Assembly (NCBI RefSeq): GCF_022605725.1 | Contig: NC_065546.1 | Location: forward strand, 23,804,227-23,868,226 | Origin: Anthonomus grandis grandis | Lineage: Eukaryota > Arthropoda > Insecta > Coleoptera > Curculionidae | Reading direction: 5' to 3' | DNA length: 64,000 bases | Part shown: positions 46,201 through 49,639 of the stretch, in pieces | How positions within the stretch are numbered: the stretch's first letter is position 1 | Layout of the letters: every line of letters starts with the position of its first letter | Program-made: the position numbers and the translations under genes | Notes under the pieces: generated by a model | Seen by the model: only the letters and a program-made list of their open reading frames with translations | The model's database searches: none | What the model was told of the DNA's origin: nothing

Positions 46201-46234
46201 TACCGCTTAGATCCAGGTCAGTCTTCATGTCCAT
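4026..46234 (-). CDS. TFG: TFG, PB1-domain scaffold of ER exit sites (5 coding exons)
   Basis: Joining 46234-46045, 11718-11485, 11427-11282, 11229-11015 and 4242-4026 gives 1002 nt, 333 residues plus stop, with GT/AG at every junction and matching phases. The PB1 domain fills the N-terminus (SGKLIIKVQFGDDIRRFPI, then YDELVLMMQRVFRGKL and the acidic OPCA loop KYKDEDGDYVTITD formed across the first junction), followed by DLSFAIQCSRIL. A coiled coil (EVSNLKNQICTIRDQVTKLL) follows, then a disordered tail with a polyQ run and PPG/GY/Q motifs. In animals TFG oligomerises at the ER-Golgi interface and organises COPII carriers; human TFG is about 400 residues. The first coding intron (34.3 kb) and the last (6.8 kb) are packed with mobile elements, but no exon is interrupted. 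The gene looks intact and is the only host gene I recognise in the window. Confidence 0.93.
4545..5671 (-). mobile_element. Degraded Tc1-like transposon
   Basis: Inverted ends contain CTACTCAAAACGAAAAA at about 4548-4564 and its inverse at about 5652-5668. A minus-strand transposase relic of the Tc1 type lies between. It sits in the last TFG intron, and its transposase reads in the same direction as TFG. Confidence 0.75.
4610..5415 (-). pseudogene. Tc1-like transposase, first catalytic Asp lost
   Basis: The N-terminal helix-turn-helix (VNLIEEDYFRRVAEILN) is near 5400-5300. The catalytic core reads WSSVLFTYEFKYGRVRVW around 5050: the first Asp of the usual FTDE/FSDE box is Tyr. Then come VWRRTGERYL, an in-frame stop (GTTTGATTTGG), GRTDLVVIANG, the second Asp in HHDNATSRV, and, after a frameshift, WSANSPDLNPIEHLRDTL carrying the final Glu (DD34E type). 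It ends with RQPMQTIHQFDF. The Tyr, the stop and at least two frameshifts make it inactive. Confidence 0.8.
5672..6741. other. AT-rich TFG intron DNA, no gene
   Basis: A lone mariner-like end (TACAGGGTGG) at about 5780 has no matching partner that I could see. The rest is AT-rich with homopolymer runs and no credible frame. Confidence 0.5.
6742..8356 (+). mobile_element. Deletion derivative of a long-arm mariner
   Basis: The element begins CAGGGTGTGCCAACAAGG after TA and ends with the inverse ...TTGGCACACCCTG before TA, so the TA duplication is intact. The arms are about 550 bp each (6742-7290 and 7800-8356). Inside each arm lie further mariner-type motifs (CAGGGTGTTTTT at about 7163, ACACCCTGTA at about 7238, CGCCCTGTA at 6918), suggesting the arms are built from nested or recombined ends. 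The core keeps only the first part of a transposase, so this is a non-autonomous member. Confidence 0.85.
7554..7797 (+). pseudogene. N-terminal fragment of mariner-like transposase
   Basis: Reads MNFPREKFIDMIYALGAAE, then ASRIYAQLYPERRHP, and after a one-base frame change near 7690 continues VKPVTNEENRMTVALSVVED. This is the DNA-binding N-terminus seen in related transposases (compare MTDMHFIYGLANGNADEE at 840). The frame stops exactly where the right arm begins, and the whole catalytic domain is missing. Confidence 0.75.
8357..9515. other. AT-rich TFG intron DNA, no gene
   Basis: No coding frame. GTCCCACCGATAGAGTAAAA near 8874 resembles GTCCCACCGCTAGATCAAAA near 14868, possibly a shared repeat terminus. 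Confidence 0.4.
9516..10164. mobile_element. MITE with about 170 bp inverted arms
   Basis: TTTAACAGCATAGAACTTCG at about 9537 and the following 150 bp recur inverted at about 10000-10145 (sharing AACAGCATAG, TTCGCCATTTTTG, GACAATGCTCTT). The right end is GAGACACCCGG followed by TA. The left end is flanked by TA but diverged. No transposase remains. Its end resembles the mariner GGGTGTC motif, so a mariner-related MITE is likely. Confidence 0.65.
10165..11014. other. TFG intron, no gene seen
   Basis: AT-rich intron sequence next to exon 4. A 61-codon minus-strand frame at 10595-10780 has no recognisable family. Confidence 0.5.
11015..11229 (-). CDS. TFG: TFG exon 4 (polyQ and GY/PPG region)
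   Basis: The acceptor TTATTTTCAG precedes VPNEGSNSRPQSASML, then a mixed CAG/CAA run of nine glutamines (with a CAT-CAA just before it), and LGYPPGLSGYTQQSPYNF. The donor is CTGG/GTATGT, phase 2. The run is coded by mixed codons, which makes it less prone to slippage than pure CAG. Confidence 0.9.
11282..11427 (-). CDS. TFG: TFG exon 3 (acidic/polar linker)
   Basis: The acceptor is TTATTGTAG and the donor CACAG/GTTAAC. Only one frame is open through the exon (ESTESALDTNTSSNTINK ... ESSKPSTPQ), and it matches the phases on both sides. Low-complexity S/T/N/E/K composition fits the disordered region after the coiled coil. Confidence 0.88.
11485..11718 (-). CDS. TFG: TFG exon 2 (end of PB1, coiled coil)
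   Basis: The acceptor TTTTCCTTTTAG sits at 11719-11720. The first bases complete an Asp codon, giving DGDYVTITDCTDLSF, then AIQCSRILSLQVLL and the coiled coil. It ends CAGG/GTATGT in phase 1. Confidence 0.92.
11719..14114. other. Proximal part of the 34 kb TFG intron; possible LINE 3' end
   Basis: No gene. 12680-12760 is CT-rich. About 13010-13430 is strongly T-rich and ends TAGCTGAAGCTAAATAAATA followed by ATT repeats, which looks like the 3' end of a plus-strand LINE with an (ATT)n tail. No coding part of such a LINE is left. Confidence 0.4.
14115..14980. other. Solo mariner-like terminus and unassigned DNA
   Basis: CAGGGTGTCGTGTAAATTGA follows TA at 14113-14114 and looks like a mariner-type end, but I see no inverted partner before the next element. 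The rest has no gene. Confidence 0.4.
15430..16490 (-). pseudogene. Mariner-like transposase, several frameshifts
   Basis: From right to left: a degraded N-terminus (MHLMYGVASCNALEAK-like reading near 16450, FPNQKTFRRLRET-like near 16370), a helix-turn-helix part (SKSTRKLAAQLN), then RIQFANWLLDQ, HVWTDENPHA, GPFVLPPRLNGELYLEFL, the second Asp in YFMHDGAPPHFS, and after a frame change SDLMPLDFYLWGHLK with the third Asp. The first Asp region is damaged (LLTMKQGFSK where FTDEAxF is expected). Multiple frameshifts make it a clear pseudogene of the same family as 816-1894. Confidence 0.8.
16787..16814 (-). ncRNA. Hammerhead-ribozyme-like motif (degenerate)
   Basis: On the minus strand the order is CCGAAGA, then a hairpin GCTAA-TATTG-TTAGC, then GAAAC. 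That is the hammerhead core (CUGANGA, stem II, GAAA) with one core change (CUGA to CCGA). Hammerheads are established features of Penelope-like elements. Stems I and III were not verified, and the motif is antisense to the nearby GIY-YIG fragment, so an inverted neighbouring fragment may be involved. Confidence 0.4.
17422..17715 (+). pseudogene. GIY-YIG endonuclease C-terminal part, Penelope type
   Basis: The open stretch contains IRFKEYVAYVKCGRVEK, SSVAEHILNTGH and LDAYESLAIFKNQKN. This matches the later part of the GIY-YIG nuclease that ends Penelope-like proteins: the RxxEH helix followed by SAVAEHxxxxGH and a Glu-containing ESL helix. The GIY and YIG strands themselves are missing, so it is a 5'-truncated or eroded copy. 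In intact elements this nuclease nicks the target for reverse transcription. Confidence 0.6.
17790..18229. other. Intron DNA with a GC-richer patch
   Basis: No gene. 18080-18170 is GC-richer (GCAACCGGGCACC, GGCACGCGGGAGG) than its surroundings and lies next to the SAP-domain remnant, so it may belong to that retroelement. Confidence 0.35.
18230..18432 (-). pseudogene. SAP-domain remnant, gag-like
   Basis: The minus-strand ATG at 18432 starts MSKLVDLKVTELKRELEER. After a frame change it continues CLKTKLLENSGAKSALYVRQ. Together these form a SAP helix-extended-helix motif (L.VxELKxELxxRxLxTxGxKxxLxxR). SAP motifs open the gag-like proteins of many insect LTR retrotransposons, so a retroelement remnant is more likely than a host gene. 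No LTR was found nearby. Confidence 0.45.
18433..19372. other. Intron DNA, no gene
   Basis: AT-rich. No coding frame or repeat that I can support. Confidence 0.4.
19373..20310 (-). pseudogene. LINE 1 reverse transcriptase, broken
   Basis: RT motifs are recognisable but scattered over frames: NYRPISILSAISKQFE, then GVPQDSHLGPLFSLF (the GVPQGSxLGPLLF box), and a C-terminal RLENVQRKF-like stretch. The YADD catalytic box is not intact. Confidence 0.75.
20846..21743 (-). pseudogene. LINE 1 endonuclease domain, broken
   Basis: APE-type endonuclease. In order: YQNVRGLKTKLKEFL, TETWLDPAAVNDGELL, YKTDRNTSNSSKSRGGDV, LEEIWISVRLGD, CIGCIFIPLSMDLSVYAKH and FLIVGALTF (the usual GDFN catalytic box is altered). 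Downstream 20846-21193 still reads as the endonuclease-RT linker. Several frame changes are present. Confidence 0.75.
22226..22293 (+). pseudogene. THAP-like first exon, copy 1
   Basis: The ATG at 22226 reads MANTCVFCAAP, the C-x2-C start of a THAP zinc finger, then TGA. In the next frame it reads DKKGDSRRSF and ends at a CAA/GTAAGT donor. The same exon in copy 2 (33501) has the same stop, so the ancestor of both copies was already broken, or the start lies in a different arrangement. Confidence 0.5.
23065..23235 (+). pseudogene. Conserved exon of the THAP/P-like element, copy 1
   Basis: Reads ISDALIKNTAADNSVN to ANIDKNG and a stop. In copy 2 the matching exon follows a clean TTTTTACTAG acceptor; here the AG has become AT, so splicing would fail. 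No known family is recognised. Confidence 0.45.
24500..26397 (-). mobile_element. Tc1/mariner-type transposon with wide D-E spacing, nested
   Basis: The terminal repeats TACTCTATTTCAGAAGTGT... (24500) and their inverse (26365-26397) match over about 33 bp with one difference. The empty site in copy 2 (TTTATTAGGACC near 35768) compared with this copy (TTTATTA...TATAGGACC) shows a 2 bp TA duplication at 24498-24499 and 26398-26399. Length 1898 bp. A single DDE gene fills the centre on the minus strand. Confidence 0.9.
24921..26191 (-). CDS. DDE transposase with 77-residue D-E spacing
   Basis: The main frame (26054-24921) is 377 residues and uninterrupted. A first segment (26191 to about 26050; MEVFSPTKRCTKNSP ... 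FTVQEIVEKCSRM) lies in another frame and overlaps it, so there is one frameshift or a tiny intron at about 26040. The catalytic triad is visible: VFYLDETWINEG, VVVMDNASYHSRR and PPYHCELNPIELIWAQVKG (final Glu), with 77 residues between the second Asp and the Glu, far more than the 34-41 of classical Tc1/mariner enzymes. The C-terminus is acidic (GDDSSSDDEEDYNLL). The YHxELNPIExxW wording places it in the IS630/Tc1/mariner superfamily. It is the least damaged transposase in the window and may be recently active. Confidence 0.8.
26893..28040 (-). mobile_element. LINE 1, ORF1 half
   Basis: Upstream half of the minus-strand LINE whose ORF2 is at 19373-21743. It abuts the right end of the THAP/P-like element. 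The 5' limit near 28040 is estimated. Confidence 0.65.
26900..27744 (-). pseudogene. LINE 1 ORF1 with PHD-type zinc finger
   Basis: The start near 27711 reads MVCGRCGASLTDKKVKYRI, then VCDFCNVMHYLACLKF ... YVFCMFC. The spacing Cys2-Cys2-His-Cys-Cys2 is that of a PHD finger (C4HC3), a known module of ORF1 in CR1-like LINEs. Downstream (27283-27074) is a Ser/Thr-rich part (LKDLIPSKSSSLPTNKTS). The stretch between is in broken frames. Confidence 0.65.
28041..28399. other. No gene seen
   Basis: AT-rich spacer between LINE 1 and the plus-strand LINE fragment. Confidence 0.4.
28400..29030 (+). pseudogene. LINE reverse transcriptase fragment
   Basis: Eroded RT on the plus strand. EKAFDSVSHKIF-like wording near 28575, VNDICSVEISGYLTLF near 28775, FTNDTSIL in place of FADDTxLL near 28825 (the first catalytic Asp of the box is Asn), and SLKCLGIIMDHRLKFHLN near 28960. 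Many stops and frame changes. Old copy. Confidence 0.7.
29031..29799. other. No gene seen
   Basis: AT-rich. May include a LINE 3' UTR in its first part. Confidence 0.35.
29800..30477. mobile_element. MITE with inverted arms of 150 bp or more
   Basis: AATGCTTTCCCTCAGAGCTA near 29908 recurs inverted near 30370, and the match extends outward (CAAATT..., AAATATA...) to about 29803 and 30475, where the right side ends CCCCTGTA. The arms are moderately diverged. No transposase. Confidence 0.55.
30835..31650 (+). pseudogene. Mariner-like transposase, heavily broken
   Basis: The ATG at 30835 starts MVFNLEQRTEI, then KIYGESQRCARTAALFNERY, the typical N-terminal DNA-binding domain. Later FCEIMTNIIKENKKFLQNI, CFTDEC (first Asp), GNSIIGPLFIEENLTGELYL-like wording across frames, and a C-terminus ending near 31650. 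The second Asp region appears deleted (jump at about 31440). Numerous stops. Confidence 0.75.
31785..32602. mobile_element. Fold-back element: two inverted about 315 bp MITEs
   Basis: The left unit (31785-32095) starts CAGGGTGTCCCGGTTCATGT and ends AACACCCTG. The right unit (32281-32602) is its inverted copy, starting CAGGGTGTTAAAAATATACG and ending GGACACCCTG. A loop of about 185 bp separates them. The left flank is TA; the right flank is TT. The outer arms match the left arm of the 14981-17789 mariner, so this is a non-autonomous member of that family. Confidence 0.8.
32690..33012 (+). pseudogene. LINE 2 endonuclease fragment
   Basis: Reads TDSAGENTVKTRGGVVLITM, the KTRGGGVLxAI box of APE-type LINE nucleases, then LVGD-NLPRAKWNKDS (the GDFNxP box with a stop) and ECPEKELCSLYSK. 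Several stops. Confidence 0.65.
33501..33568 (+). pseudogene. THAP-like first exon, copy 2
   Basis: Reads MAKTCVVCAAS, then TGA, then out of frame KKGDSSRSFR and a CAA/GTAAGT donor. C-x2-C spacing fits the start of a THAP finger. Same stop as copy 1. Confidence 0.5.
34426..34596 (+). CDS. Conserved exon of the THAP/P-like element, copy 2
   Basis: A TTTTTTTACTAG acceptor leads into a 56-codon frame (ISDALVKNTAADNSVN ... SEANIDKYG) ending in TAA. Most differences from copy 1 are single substitutions and the frame is kept. No family recognised. It may be the terminal exon of a short THAP protein encoded by the element. Confidence 0.45.
   Translation: MSDALVKNTAADNSVNLPSDLPFKAARVVFLKSAKTSLASQMVYSTNSEANIDKYG
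36558..38400 (+). pseudogene. LINE 2 reverse transcriptase and C-terminus, broken
   Basis: 36558-36788 is the nuclease-RT linker (PVWFSSELRKLITNQKLAHK). RT motifs follow: PISPEQFG-like (LISPEQFGSIKARSTDSNLL), VYLAKAFD near 37420, a GVPQGS box eroded to GCPRDP near 37585, and YADD eroded to YGLLIM near 37670. C-terminal wording near 37970-38300 (VLGFIQRSSMDFS-like, CPKLLALVKLKIPS) matches LINE 6 at 43268-43696. Many stops. Confidence 0.7.
38822..39905 (-). mobile_element. LINE 3, 5'-truncated
   Basis: Minus-strand LINE that begins within the RT (AFDQIDHFILLNKLERQFGF near 39900) and runs to about 38822, where it cuts the mariner arm. The 5' truncation is typical of LINE insertion. Confidence 0.7.
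39183..39905 (-). pseudogene. LINE 3 reverse transcriptase C-terminal half
   Basis: The 217-residue frame keeps YADDLKLFHRI with the catalytic Asp pair, then KDLGVTFDQKFSFIPHI, LGFIIRNCKLFF and YSSLIWSPIYNQHIHLLESVQ. The GVPQGSxLGP box is replaced by FSPTSPSLLLFNVF. The N-terminal RT motifs are absent. Confidence 0.75.
39898..42227 (-). pseudogene. LINE 4 endonuclease-RT polyprotein, broken
   Basis: 42227-41739: VIIVGDFNVSDFSINSPTG, the catalytic GDFN of APE nucleases. 41587-40976: linker and RT start (SGVDGVPSFLVKDYI, WKTAKIIPILKAGDSDQ, VNYRPIS). Directly after NYRPIS the sequence jumps to VDVIYTDFQKAFDRIDHYIL, so roughly 50-60 codons of the RT are deleted. 40964-40737: TSGVPQGSNLGPLLFSF. 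The catalytic LAFADDLKLYF sits at a one-base frame change at about 40760. 40740-39898 is the intact 280-residue C-terminus (LGITFDSEFTFVPHFN ... GFIIRSSQSFTLES). Confidence 0.8.
39898..42235 (-). mobile_element. LINE 4, 5'-truncated, with internal RT deletion
   Basis: Runs from the second half of the endonuclease (42227) to the C-terminus stop at 39898. It adjoins LINE 3 downstream and LINE 5 upstream, all in the same orientation as TFG. Confidence 0.8.
42236..43010 (-). mobile_element. LINE 5, C-terminal fragment
   Basis: Minus-strand LINE C-terminus cut at about 43010 by the A-rich tail of LINE 6. LARVDEVIDLGITYDAKLSF (about 43000-42930) and 42739-42374 (FPARGLDSQLYLNKF, ILSIKFLYNLIHNKIDCP, FQVPRINSRHFRLF) are the region after the RT, with frame changes between. 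Confidence 0.7.
43010..44590 (-). mobile_element. LINE 6 with A-rich tail and internal deletion
   Basis: The 3' tail lies at about 43010-43050 (A-rich with AAAT units on the minus strand). The 5' part starts in ORF2 (TTCFYQNVLGLNTKTETFFL near 44520). The endonuclease (to YDVYQSDRNS near 44370) is joined straight to the RT (LYNRIYAHVKLDIAPNQFGF), so most of the nuclease and the RT N-terminus are deleted. Confidence 0.75.
43268..44557 (-). pseudogene. LINE 6 fused endonuclease start and RT
   Basis: 44557-44339 holds TICITETWLRPEISSGEIF. 44400-43531 holds the RT: NQFGFIKNRSCTVNLACL, YLDFCKAFDQIDHFVLLHKL, VPQGSNLGPLLFLLFINDL. The catalytic box reads LLCADDIKLFTT. Then LYLNVNKCSILSFSRKLL. After a frame change 43696-43268 gives the C-terminus (LGFIQRSTTDLSLFTFRLL, PILEYGSIVWSPSYNCYI). 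Confidence 0.78.
44591..46044. other. TFG intron next to exon 1, no gene
   Basis: AT-rich, without element termini I can pair. An inverted A-run/T-run pair near 44940-44990 (TTTTTTTTATCACCAGC ... GCTGATAAAAAAAAA) can form a hairpin. Confidence 0.4.
46045..46234 (-). CDS. TFG: TFG coding exon 1 (PB1 domain)
   Basis: The ATG at 46234 follows a splice acceptor (TTTACAG) six bases upstream, so a 5' UTR exon precedes it. The exon encodes MDMKTDLDLSGKLIIK through KYKDE and ends at a GAAG/GTATGT donor in phase 1. A second ATG two codons later could also serve. Confidence 0.93.
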
Positions 46235-46292
46235 TTTGTCCTGTAAACGATGCTGTTATTTATTCTAGTTGGAGCGAGAAAAGATTACTTAC

Positions 46293-46420
46293 CCCGTCGC
46301 TTTGAAGCCGTTTTCTCATTAAAAACAGGAATAAGAAGCCGGAATTCCTTGAAAATGAGAATTAAAAGTGCTAAAACTTCAGAAAAACATCAAACATAAA
46401 GCCAACGTTTAGCTATCTTC
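46293..46420 (-). other. TFG: TFG 5' UTR exon (predicted)
   Basis: A GACGGG/GTAAGT donor at 46292 faces the TTTACAG acceptor at 46241, giving a short 51-base intron just before the start codon. Its upstream boundary, the transcription start, is a guess. No TATA box is seen. Confidence 0.5.
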
Positions 46421-47165
46421 TCCTGTCAAAATGGACCGGGCGAACTGCTGACTTGCTGTCTGTCAAGTGTCAAAACTGCTCGCATCTGCCGACAAAGGTA
46501 GGTCTTCCAACCAGGCGGTAAAAGAATCTCACCAATATAGCAACACTCAAGTTTTTTACTCAGCCAAGTAGCAACGAAAATCAATTTAACTTTAAATCGC
46601 ATTCACCTAAAATAGTTAGCTTATTTTAAAGAAAATGAAACTAAAAAAAATTATTTGAATAATGAATTGACAGATGGATAAATAGAAAATTTAATTTTTA
46701 TTTTGGTTAAAGCCATGTGATACTTTCGGGTATGATTCGCGTCACTCTAAACTAAAAGCAAAAGCAGTTATATTTGAATTGTTTATTAATAATCATACAA
46801 AAAAAGATAGATACAGGTCCACTTTAATACATGCATTCATTTATTATGACTGGTGGCGGAGCCCTACCGGAGGTTTCGCGGAGCACACTTTGAGTAACGC
46901 TGGATAGGCAAATTTAATAACATAAAAATTGCTTTTTCTTCTTAAAAATTCTTTAACCTGAATCTTAATGATGTAAAAAAAAATTAAAAACAAAGGCCTA
47001 AATAGAATGTCTGTAGAATTCATTAATTTTCAAGCGGCAAATAACTTTGTAAAAAATAAAACTTTACTCAATAAAGGCTATAAAATATTCATTCCTTTTA
47101 ATTTTGCCACATGCAAGGGGTTAGTCAGGCAGATAGATTTAGTAATAGGGGAAGGAGAACTCTTA
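46421..47165. promoter_or_regulatory. TFG upstream region
   Basis: 46430-46520 is less AT-rich (GGACCGGGCGAACTGCTGAC, TGTCAAGTGTCAAAACTG) and probably includes the TFG core promoter, by position only. 46845-46910 is another GC-richer island (TGGTGGCGGAGCCCTACCGG) of unknown origin, possibly a repeat fragment. Confidence 0.35.
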
Positions 47166-47871
47166 GGCTAGCCGCATATTGAACGTAGGGCAGCAGAGCA
47201 CAGCACAGCCTAGGGCAGCAGAGGATTTTGTAACACACGCAATTAAATTAAACGCCGCATATTAGACGTAGCAGGACGTAGCAGAGGCGAGGCCTGTGCG
47301 ACATAGTAACAGAGTACTTTATCCGGCCTCAGTCGGTTGTGGAGTGTGCACAGTTTTCTCTGCAGAGTGGCAGCTGTTGTAAAAAAAATGGAACTCCTAA
47401 TTGACCTCGTGCGGGAAAATAAAGTATTATATGATACAAGTCATAAAGACTATATGCGTATAAATATTGTTTAATTTAAACGTCACTTAAATTACTTAGG
47501 AGATTAAATTCTCCATGCGTTCTTCTTTTTTTTAAATGAGTACTTTCACCTAAACACTTTTTTCGCCGTTTTAAATAGAAACACAACAGAATATTCTCGA
47601 TTTCCGAATCCGATTCTGAATCTAAACAAAGTTCGTCTTCTGTAGACATATTTAATTCTAATAATTAATAGGTACCGTCAATTTAATTATGCTCTTTATA
47701 TGACAATATAGATAAATATATACATAACAAAAAAAGACAAATAGCTACGACATGCAAAGGTCCTACGTTCAATATGCGCTCGTCGCAGAGGCAGAGCAGA
47801 GGAATAGTTTTCCTCTGCTATGTCTCGGCTGTGCTGTGCTCTGCTGCCCTACGTTCAATATGCGGCTAGCC
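47166..47871. mobile_element. PIF/Harbinger-type MITE carrying a MADF fragment
   Basis: Terminal repeats GGCTAGCCGCATATTGAACG ... AGCAGAGCACAGCACAGCC (47166-47210) recur inverted at 47827-47871 with few differences. TTA flanks both sides (47163-47165 and 47872-47874), the 3 bp TWA duplication typical of PIF/Harbinger. The tail of the left repeat is followed by a second, imperfect copy (GCCGCATATTAGACGTAGC near 47255). The interior keeps the start of a MADF protein, a usual partner gene of Harbinger elements. Confidence 0.85.
47388..47474 (+). pseudogene. MADF-domain N-terminal fragment
   Basis: Twenty-eight codons: MELLIDLVRENKVLYDTSHK then DYMR, the opening helix of MADF (Myb/SANT-like) DNA-binding domains (LIxLVxxxPxLYDxxHxDY). 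The frame ends soon after at TAA. A possible donor (GTATAA) follows DYMR. Harbinger elements use such a protein alongside the transposase; here the rest has been deleted. Confidence 0.65.
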
Positions 47872-47885
47872 TTATTCTGGTCAGC

Positions 47886-48054
47886 TGCTTCATTAGGAGA
47901 CCTGCGAAGACGAACTATTGATGTTTCTCGCGAAGTGAGCCCGCAAGTTCTGCAGAATGTTCGAGAACAGTTTGAAGATAATTTATTTACTTTTTTTTTT
48001 ATTTTAATTTATTTTAAGGTTGGTGGACAACATTTTCAGCATTTTCTTGATTAG
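47886..48054 (+). pseudogene. C-terminal fragment of a mariner-like transposase
   Basis: Reads LRRRTIDVSREVSPQVLQNV, then REQFEDNLF, a T-rich insertion of about 30 bases, and VGGQHFQHFLD. This is the C-terminus of the long-arm mariner family (compare GGHFAHLL at 1894). The N-terminal part was not found next to it; the Harbinger MITE lies immediately upstream. Confidence 0.6.
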
Positions 48055-48279
48055 TTCGGTAAGCTTTTTTTAAATTGATTTAGTTTATTTGTTTTTAAAA
48101 AATCTATTTTTCGAATTTCAATCCTCTATATTTTCTAAACGAATTGACCGATTTTCAAAAAAGTAAGCAGTAACCTATAGAAGATTAATAGCACTTTTTA
48201 ATCAGATATTATTAAACCCTCATTCTTCTTTAAAAATTCTTGGAGATGATACCCCCACTTAGGAGGTTGAAGATGTTGC

Positions 48280-48740
48280 AATCATCTTTTCGGCAAAAGT
48301 ACAAACAACATTGACTTGTTTTTGGGTTTCGCGTCTTTGAAAGAACAGGAATGGTGGTTGGTTTTACCAGAATGGCGGCATTTACTTCCTCCAGCTTCCT
48401 GTTGGATGGACTTCTTGGATGGTTTATTATTTCTTTTGTGTGTGCTATTGGTGTGGCCTGACTTGAATTTTGACACCTAATGCAGATTTCCAGCTGAGAC
48501 TATGAGTGCGGAATTTATTTCCGCGGCTTCAATGCTAATTGCAATTTCGTAGGCTTTTTAAGTGTCAACTTTTTTTGACCATGAGCTCAAAGGTTTCATC
48601 CCCTACCGCGGTGATTGGAATTGCTGCCTTCAAAATATCCTTCATTTCGTTTTTTTTAAATACTGCTCCATACGAGTTATATAAAAACTCCAATTTCCTG
48701 AATATTGAAAGTTTCTAATCTTCCAATTGACATTGTATTT
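48280..48740 (-). pseudogene. Ty3/gypsy-type gag remnant with zinc knuckle
   Basis: The right part (about 48650-48540) reads ILKAAIPITAVGDETFELMV. The left part (48476-48282) reads SKFKSGHTNSTHKRNNKPSK and then a knuckle-like KCRHSGKTNHHSCSFKDAKP, where the second Cys of C-x2-C-x4-H-x4-C has become Ser. At least one stop separates them. No pol or LTR is seen. An old fragment only. Confidence 0.5.
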
Positions 48741-49639
48741 ATTTAATTTAATTTATTACTGACTGTAATAATAATTTGAGATTTAATTTTTACAAGGTGT
48801 ATAGAAATAAATAACTATTTATTCGTTGGCTTTAAACGAAGTGCTACGTCTTTATTTTGCATAGTAACAGGTAAACGACAATACATATATAAAAACCAAG
48901 AATGTTCGCATTTTTACTATATACTGCTGAATCATTAAATACCTTTACCACACATTCATAAAATTATTTTTTTAAATTCTAACTGATTTTTGAAAATGGG
49001 AACCGACTGATAATAACCTTTTTTTACCTTTTATAAAAGTGTATGACCAGCATCTTTGGAATAATGGATGAGTTTTTCGAGTTGATAATATTAAACCATC
49101 TAGCGATCTACTTAGTATATACTAAGTTTATATAAACTAGTATTTACTGGTAATGTAGGGCATTATTTAAGGATGGGGGATGTCTGGCAACAATTATAAA
49201 CGTGTCGTGTTCGTCTTGTAACATCATGAGTTATTTTATTAATGAATTATTAATATTATTGGTACAATTTTGAAGGGATTTTTGATAAATTACTAGGATA
49301 AATAAAATAAATATAAATATATAGTTGAAATATACAGAGGGTATTGATATTACGGGATATTTATGCGGATAATAATAGTATAAAAATAGAATTATACGGT
49401 TTTAAGGTTGAAGGCATATATAAGGAAAATATTATTTATAATAAGAGTAATATAAATCTACAGGGTGTTAAAAATATTTACAAGAAAGATAATATTTATA
49501 ATAATAGTAATAGTAGCATAACAAGAAGACAAGCATAAAGACAGTATAAATATCTGAAAAAAAAATAAAAAATGCATTATGAGCAATTTAACCCCCGCTT
49601 AAGTTCATCAATCCGTTTAAAAGTTACAGATAATTCTAG
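48741..49639. other. No gene seen
   Basis: AT-rich. 49330-49540 contains short repeated words (AATATTTATAATAA..AGTAATA) giving a low-complexity open frame that I do not believe is coding. Confidence 0.4.

Noticed and set aside
49344..49538. 64-codon Asn/Ile/Lys-rich frame
   Set aside because: Low-complexity AATATTTATAATA repeats; no family resemblance.
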